This document shows, in pieces, positions 59,162 to 64,000 of a stretch of DNA of 64,000 nt. The stretch comes from Bog-532 sp963824545 (GTDB taxonomy: Bacteria; Actinomycetota; Actinomycetes; Streptosporangiales; Streptosporangiaceae), in contig CAWGPP010000012.1 of assembly GCA_963824545.1 (NCBI GenBank), positions 62,001 to 126,000 of the forward strand. Direction: 5' to 3'. The notes below the pieces were generated by a model. That model did not search any database, was not told the origin of the DNA, and was given only the letters and a program-made list of their open reading frames with translations. Each line of letters starts with the position of its first letter. The first letter of the stretch is position 1. The position numbers and the translations under genes were made by a program.

Positions 59162-61759
59162 ATGCCCCGCGCCGAGCGGTCCTCAGACCGCTCCGACCGC
59201 TCGCTCGCCCGCGCCGAGAGCCGGGCCCGCGAGGCGCGCGAGCGCGGCCTGCAGGCTGGTAACGCTGGCCGGCCAGCGGTCGGTGCCCGTTACATCCGCG
59301 CGGGACTGCGCCAGCTGGGATGGGCGGAAGACGGGAAACAGCCGGACGCGCGGCAGGTGCACGAGGTACACCGTGCCCTGGCGGCCCGGCTGCTGATGAC
59401 CTTGGCGGCATGGGAGTCCGAGCAGGGCCGCACCGAGTATGGGCTGCGCCTCCTGGACCAGGCCGAGGGCCTCGCCGCCGCGGATGACCGGGGATTCCTG
59501 CTTCTCCAGCGGGGCCTTCTGTTCATGCGGACCTGGCGGGGAGATGACGCGCTGAATGCACTTGACGAGGCGGTAGCCCTGCTGGAGGGGAACTCGGCGG
59601 AGACCTACAAGCTGGCCTCAGCGCTGCTCAACCGCAGCTTCGCCCACCTCAATGCCGGCGATGTCCGGCGGGCGCGCCCCGACCTCATCTGGTGCCAGCG
59701 GGTCGCGGCCGACGGAGGACATGACATGATCGCGGCCAAGGCGCTGCACAACCTGGGTTATTGCGATCTGCTGGCCGGCGATATTCCCGCTGCACTGCAG
59801 CTCTTCAGCGCGGCTGCCAGCGCCTACCGGGTAAGCGCACCCGGCTTTCTGCCGATTCTGGCGATGGACAAGGCCCGCGCGCTACTGGCGGCCGGCCTGG
59901 CAGGTGATGCGGCCAGCGAGCTGGACAACGCGATGGCTTCGTTCCGGCGGCAGCGGCTGGATTACGATCTCGCGGAAGCGGAACTGGCCCGAGCGGAGGC
60001 CGCGTTGGCCCTCGGAGAGCCGACCGTCGCACGCCGGGCGGCAGCAGCCGAGCGCCGCTTTCGCCGACACGGCAACGACGCGCTGGCCTGCGTGGCCGAA
60101 CTCATCCGGCTGCGGGCACGATCAGCTTCGCCAGGCCGCCAGGCGTCCGTCGCTGCCGAGGCGTTGCTGCTCGCCGACCGGCTGCGCGGGTGCGCACTGG
60201 CTAACGACGCGGACTTGGCGGAACTGCTCGCGGCCCGGGCATTGCTCGCGGCCGGGCGCCCGGATGAGGCGAGGCGGCTGATCGTGGTCGTGCGTCGGCG
60301 CGGGGCGGCGGTGCCGCTGACCATCAGCCTGCTGCGCCACCTGGCCCGGGCCGAGCTGGCGGAGCGGGAAGGACGGCCACGGGCGGCGCTGGCCGAGCTG
60401 CGGACGGCCCTGGCCATGGTGCAGGCCAGACGCGGCCGGCTCGGCAGCATCGACCTGCAGACCGGCACCGCCGCCCTCGGCGCCCAGCTGGCCACCGAGG
60501 GCTTGCGATTGGCGCTGGACCGGAAATCGGCGGCGCTGGTGTTCGCCTGGCTGGAACGCTCCCGGGCGCAGGCGTTCCGAGTCCGGCCGGTGCGCCCGCC
60601 CGCCGACCCGCAGGCCGCCGCCGTCCTGGCCGAACTGCGTCAGCTCAGCCGCCTGATCCGGGCCGCCGAGCTGAAAGGCACCCGCGACCCGCCCATGATC
60701 GCCAGGCGCGCAGAGCTGCAGCGCGAGATGAGGCAGCATGACTGGCAGGCCAGCGGCCTGGGCAAGGCCACCCCGCAGGCACGTCTCGGCGAGGTGAGTG
60801 GCGCCCTCGAGGAGAGCGGGCAGTGCCTGGTGGGCATGCTGGCCCGGAACGGGCGGCTGCTCGCGGTGGTGGTGCGCCACGGATCCGCGCGCCTTGCCGA
60901 GCTTGGCGATTGCGAGGTGGCCGTTGAGGCCGCCCGACGGCTGAACGCCGACCTTGACACGCTGGCCGGTCGGCTGCCCGCGCGGCTAGAGGCCGTGATC
61001 AGGAAGTCGATCCGTCACCAGACGGAGGTACTCACGGCCGAGATCATGGAGCCGCTGCGGTCCTCGATCGGCGACGACGGCATCGTCTTCGTCCCGTCGG
61101 GCCCGCTGACCGGCATCCCGTGGAGCATGCTGCCCGACCTGCGTGGCCGGCCGGTCACTGTGGGCCCGTCCGCGTCCTCGTGGCTGGCCGCCTGGCGCCG
61201 GGGCCAGGCGGCGGCGGCCGAGCCACAAGCCGGGCCGCCGGTCCTGGTCGCCGGACCTGACCTGGAACATGCGGCCCGGGAGGTCAGCGAGATTGCGAAG
61301 GCCTACCCGGGCTGCCGCCCGCTGGTCGCGGACATGGCCACCGTGAGCGCCACGCTGCGCTCCCTCGACGGCGCGGCGCTCGCCCACCTGGCCGCGCACG
61401 GGCACCATGATCGCGAGAACTTCCTGTTCTCCCGGCTCGACCTGGCCGACGGCCCGCTCATGGCCTACGACATCCAGCAGCTCGCGGCCGCTCCCAGGCA
61501 CGTGGTCCTGTCCTCCTGCGATGTCGGGCGGACGGTCGTGCGTCCGGGCGAGGAGATGCTCGGCTTCACCGCGGCCCTGCTCTACATCGGCACCGCGACC
61601 GTGATCTCCAGCGTTACCCGAGTGGCGGACGCCGCCGCAGTAGGCATGATGACCGCCTACCACCGACTGCTCGCGGCCGGGGCCGGACCCGCGAAGGCGC
61701 TCGCCGAAGCCTCCCTCACCGAGGAATTCAGCCCGTTCGTGTGCTTCGGAGGCGGCTAG
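59162..61759 (+). CDS. TPR-CHAT caspase-like protease
   Basis: An 865-residue protein. Residues about 20-480 are helical TPR-like repeats (LLNRSFAHLNAGDVRRARPD, ALHNLGYCDLLAGDIPAALQ and others); residues about 580-865 are a CHAT domain of the caspase clan with catalytic H746 in LAAHGHHD and C786 in LSSCDVGR. The S1-like acidic pocket cannot be judged by eye. GGGAGG precedes the ATG; the gene follows the 170-residue protein after 26 bases. CHAT proteases with TPRs act in bacterial immunity or regulated proteolysis, for example Csx29. Confidence 0.93.
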   Translation: MPRAERSSDRSDRSLARAESRAREARERGLQAGNAGRPAVGARYIRAGLRQLGWAEDGKQPDARQVHEVHRALAARLLMTLAAWESEQGRTEYGLRLLDQAEGLAAADDRGFLLLQRGLLFMRTWRGDDALNALDEAVALLEGNSAETYKLASALLNRSFAHLNAGDVRRARPDLIWCQRVAADGGHDMIAAKALHNLGYCDLLAGDIPAALQLFSAAASAYRVSAPGFLPILAMDKARALLAAGLAGDAASELDNAMASFRRQRLDYDLAEAELARAEAALALGEPTVARRAAAAERRFRRHGNDALACVAELIRLRARSASPGRQASVAAEALLLADRLRGCALANDADLAELLAARALLAAGRPDEARRLIVVVRRRGAAVPLTISLLRHLARAELAEREGRPRAALAELRTALAMVQARRGRLGSIDLQTGTAALGAQLATEGLRLALDRKSAALVFAWLERSRAQAFRVRPVRPPADPQAAAVLAELRQLSRLIRAAELKGTRDPPMIARRAELQREMRQHDWQASGLGKATPQARLGEVSGALEESGQCLVGMLARNGRLLAVVVRHGSARLAELGDCEVAVEAARRLNADLDTLAGRLPARLEAVIRKSIRHQTEVLTAEIMEPLRSSIGDDGIVFVPSGPLTGIPWSMLPDLRGRPVTVGPSASSWLAAWRRGQAAAAEPQAGPPVLVAGPDLEHAAREVSEIAKAYPGCRPLVADMATVSATLRSLDGAALAHLAAHGHHDRENFLFSRLDLADGPLMAYDIQQLAAAPRHVVLSSCDVGRTVVRPGEEMLGFTAALLYIGTATVISSVTRVADAAAVGMMTAYHRLLAAGAGPAKALAEASLTEEFSPFVCFGGG

Positions 61760-61779
61760 CCGCTGCGGTGACCCGCCGA

Positions 61780-62320
61780 TCACGTGTAGCTGTGCTCATG
61801 GCCGGGTAACGCTGGGTGGCGATGCTCCAGCTGCCACGCGGCCCGGGAGACCCGCGTCAGCACTCGCCGCTCCCGCCGGCCCGCCTCGATCCGCTCGCTG
61901 ATTGTCACCCGCCCAACCTTGCCAGCAGTGTCCCACCGGGCGTGCCTGTCCGGTGATCTGCCCCGCCAGCTCGATAACCCGTTGTGCCCCGTCGGCCGCG
62001 GCGCGCCGGACCGTGAACAGCCGGATCAGCCACTGACCACCGGGATCGAGGCTGGTGATGGCGCCGCCCGCCGCGGTCCGCTGCTGCCAGCACCCGATTA
62101 CCCGGTCCAGCTCGGTGCGGATGCCGTCGAGCCGCAGCGCCGCCTCGGTCACGGGCCACTGATCCAGCGGGTGCTTCGCGGGGTTCCGGCATCCCGCGGG
62201 GCCGCCGTCACCGTCTCGCCGCGGGTCCGCCTTCTGCACCGCCAGCCCGAACACCCGGCGGCCGATCGCGTACCAGGTCATGCCCGCCAGCGGCAGCGCC
62301 CAGCCGAACATCCCGGCCAC
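61780..62320 (-). pseudogene. Hypothetical protein gene, apparently frameshifted near its 3' end
   Basis: From 62320 or ATG 62311 one frame codes a short hydrophobic N-terminus (MFGWALPLAGMTWYAIGRRV) and a middle part with LIRLFTVRRAAADGAQRVIE and LAGQITG. It then becomes low-quality and stops at 61796. The +1 frame continues convincingly: DRHARWDTAGKVGRVTISER, then IEAGRRERRVLTRVSRAAWQ and LEHRHPALPGHEHSYT, stop at 61780. The shift lies near 61940-61965. The restored length is about 180 residues. No family recognised. Confidence 0.5.
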
Positions 62321-62455
62321 CCACCGTTCACCACCCCAACCTCAGCAGGGCATCCGGCCTAAAGTCAACTAAACAGGTTGGAAAACTATGAAAGAGGCCC
62401 AGTCCAGCGTGACCTGCGGCGTGTGTCCTCATTATGCGCCGTTTCCGGCCGATCG

Positions 62456-63019
62456 TCAGGGGGTGATGACGCGGACCGGAGCACCGGCCGCAAACGCCGC
62501 GATGTCCTCCACGGCGTCGCCGAAGAACACCCGGTAGGTGTCGTCGGTGACGTAGCCGAGGTGCGGCGTGAGCACCGTGTTCGGCGCCGTTCGCAACGGA
62601 TCACCCAGCGGCAGCGGCTCGGTGTCGTAAACATCCAGGGCGGCACCGGCGATCTGCCCGCTCCGCAGCGCCGCGATCAGCGCCGCGCGGTCCACGAGCG
62701 GGCCGCGCGAGGTGTTCACCAGGTAGGCCGAGCGCTTCATCAGGCTCAGTTCCGTCGTCCCGATCAGCCCGGTGCTGCGCTCGCTGAGCTTGTAATGCAC
62801 GGTGACGATGTCGGAAGAGGAGAACATTTGCTCCTTGCTTACCGGTTCAACGCGGGCGTCCCGGGCCCGGCCAGGATCCAGATTCTGGCTCCACGCCAAC
62901 ACGGTCATGCCGAACACCCGGCCGTATTCCGCGATCTGCTGACCGATCCGGCCGAGCCCGACGATCCCCAGCCGTTTCCCGGCCAGCCCGGTGCCGGGCC
63001 CCGCCGCCGCAGGCCGCAC
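62456..63019 (-). pseudogene. D-2-hydroxyacid dehydrogenase, 5'-truncated remnant
   Basis: About 188 codons matching the C-terminal half of D-2-hydroxyacid dehydrogenases: LAGKRLGIVGLGRIGQQIAE (NAD loop), then MFSSSDIVTVHYKLSERS, VNTSRGPLVDRAALIAAL with the catalytic arginine nearby, and LTPHLGYVTDD with the catalytic histidine. The N-terminal ~130 residues that should precede the NAD loop are missing: homology ends at about 63000, and the following DNA is the promoter and coding region of bioB on the other strand. Without its substrate domain half it is unlikely to be active. Confidence 0.75.
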
Positions 63020-63082
63020 CCGGTGCCGGGCTGATACCGTCTGCCCTGATAGGCGGGCATTCACCGAGAGGACGGCGACCCC

Positions 63083-64000
63083 ATGCAATGGCTTGACGTG
63101 CTGGCCGCGAAGGCACTCGACCGTGAGCTGGCGACGCGGGAGGAAGCACTCGCCGTCCTCGCCAGCGGCGACGACGACCTGCTCGACGTCGTGGCGGCGG
63201 CTTACCGGGTGCGGCAGCGGTATTTCGGCAGGCGGGTCAAGCTCAACTTCCTCATCAACGTCAAGAGCGGCATGTGCCCGGAGGACTGCTTTTACTGCTC
63301 CCAGCGGCTCGGTTCCGACGCCGGCGTGCTGAAGTACACCTGGCTCAAGCCGGACGAGGTGCTGGCCAGCGCCGAGGCGGGGGTGGCCGCCGGCGCGAAG
63401 CGGGTCTGCCTCGTCGCCAGCGGCCGCGGGCCTGCCGACCGGGACATTAGCCGGGTGTCGGAGATGATCGGCGCGTTCAAGGACCAGCACCCCGACGTCG
63501 AACTGTGCGCCTGCCTGGGGCTGCTCACCCAGGACCAGGCGGTCCGGCTGCGGGACGCGGGGGCCGACGCGTACAACCACAACCTGAACACGGCCGAGGC
63601 GCACTACGGCGACATCTGCACCACGCACAGCTTCCAGGATCGGGTCGGCACCGTACGCCAGGCCACCGAGGCCGGCCTGTCCGCCTGCTCGGGCCTGATC
63701 GCCGGGACGGGGGAGAGCGACACTGATCTGGTGGACGCGGCCTTCGCGCTGCGCGAGCTCAACCCGGACTCGGTCCCGGTCAACTTCCTCATCCCGTTCG
63801 AGGGGACGCCACTGGCCGGGAAGTGGACCCTCACCCCGCAGCGCTGCCTGCGGATCCTCGCGATGGTCCGGTTCGTCAACCCGGACGCGGAGGTGCGGCT
63901 GGCCGGCGGCCGGGAGATTCACCTGCGCAGCCTGCAGCCGCTCGCGCTGCACATCGCCAACTCGATGTTCCTGGGTGACTACCTCACCAGCGAGGGCCAG
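63083..64000 (+). CDS. bioB: Biotin synthase, partial at window end
   Basis: The first 306 codons of BioB, a radical-SAM enzyme that inserts sulfur into dethiobiotin. The [4Fe-4S] cysteines are C65, C69 and C72 in GMCPEDCFYCSQ; ACLGLLTQDQA, YNHNLNTAEAHYG and GLIAGTGESDTDL follow; the [2Fe-2S] arginine region VRLAGGREIHLRS is near residue 273. ATG 63083 gives the family's short N-terminus; GAGAGGA lies 10 bases upstream. The gene runs off the window; only a few dozen residues are missing. Confidence 0.95.
   Translation, partial: MQWLDVLAAKALDRELATREEALAVLASGDDDLLDVVAAAYRVRQRYFGRRVKLNFLINVKSGMCPEDCFYCSQRLGSDAGVLKYTWLKPDEVLASAEAGVAAGAKRVCLVASGRGPADRDISRVSEMIGAFKDQHPDVELCACLGLLTQDQAVRLRDAGADAYNHNLNTAEAHYGDICTTHSFQDRVGTVRQATEAGLSACSGLIAGTGESDTDLVDAAFALRELNPDSVPVNFLIPFEGTPLAGKWTLTPQRCLRILAMVRFVNPDAEVRLAGGREIHLRSLQPLALHIANSMFLGDYLTSEGQ

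Noticed and set aside
56228..61759. Type III-E CRISPR (Craspase) locus
   Set aside because: Only TPR-CHAT and sigma-type parts are similar; there is no gRAMP/Cas7-11, Cas1/Cas2 or repeat array nearby.
62456..63952. A 498-codon minus-strand open frame joining the dehydrogenase to the antisense of bioB
   Set aside because: Upstream of about 63019 the translation is non-homologous and exactly antisense to bioB, whose motifs are perfect; only the 3' part is a real remnant.

Overview
This 64 kb window comes from a high-GC actinomycete, most likely a filamentous one. The evidence is the strong G/C bias at third codon positions, the XRE-DUF5753/DUF397 gene pairs, the RsbW-like ATPase, two adjacent dynamin-like GTPases, the dapA-rnj order and the many GTG starts with ATGA/GTGA overlaps. 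The exact order cannot be read from sequence alone; something in or near Streptosporangiales is a guess. I saw no tRNA, rRNA, insertion sequence or CRISPR array.

Region 1 (1-13 kb): the 3' end of cobN, a DUF574-type methyltransferase, a DUF397-like protein, an XRE regulator with its DUF397 partner, an RsbW-like ATPase, a nucleoside hydrolase, glyA, a TetR regulator, and a sugar locus (UDP-sulfoquinovose-synthase-like epimerase, GtrA flippase-like protein, family 2 glycosyltransferase, second epimerase).

Region 2 (13-30 kb): a cobalamin riboswitch followed by a very tightly packed cobalamin operon: chlID fusion, cobO, cobB, cobI, cobM, cbiD, cbiE, cbiT, cbiG-cobJ, a ferredoxin, cobH, cbiX, cobC, a bluB-cobT fusion and cobA/cysG. 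Together these cover uroporphyrinogen-III methylation, most corrin-ring methylations, cobalt insertion, adenosylation and lower-ligand synthesis and activation. cobM and cobL (cbiE-cbiT) each carry an apparent frameshift. The last gene overlaps the first of two dynamin-like GTPase genes (30-34.7 kb).

Region 3 (35-56 kb): mostly core or housekeeping genes: HtrA-like protease, small P-loop kinase, aldo/keto reductase, an SSB paralogue preceded by two perfect inverted DnaA boxes, a membrane GGDEF protein, ettA, a minus-strand mscS-glbO-TIR/NB-ARC/TPR group, prolyl oligopeptidase, HNH nuclease, second aldo/keto reductase, dapA, rnj and an SDR dehydrogenase.

Region 4 (56-61.8 kb): the most interesting block. 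A subtilase, an ECF-type sigma factor, a 170-residue protein of unknown function and a large TPR-CHAT caspase-like protease form one compact operon. The parts list resembles the TPR-CHAT/Csx30/sigma branch of type III-E CRISPR (Craspase), but no CRISPR component is present. I propose a stand-alone protease-controlled sigma switch.

The right edge holds a frameshifted hypothetical gene, a 5'-truncated D-2-hydroxyacid dehydrogenase remnant and a partial bioB. Two themes run through the window: many short tandem repeats, often with periods divisible by three, inside and between genes; and four apparent single-event frameshifts, which may be real decay or indel errors in the assembly.
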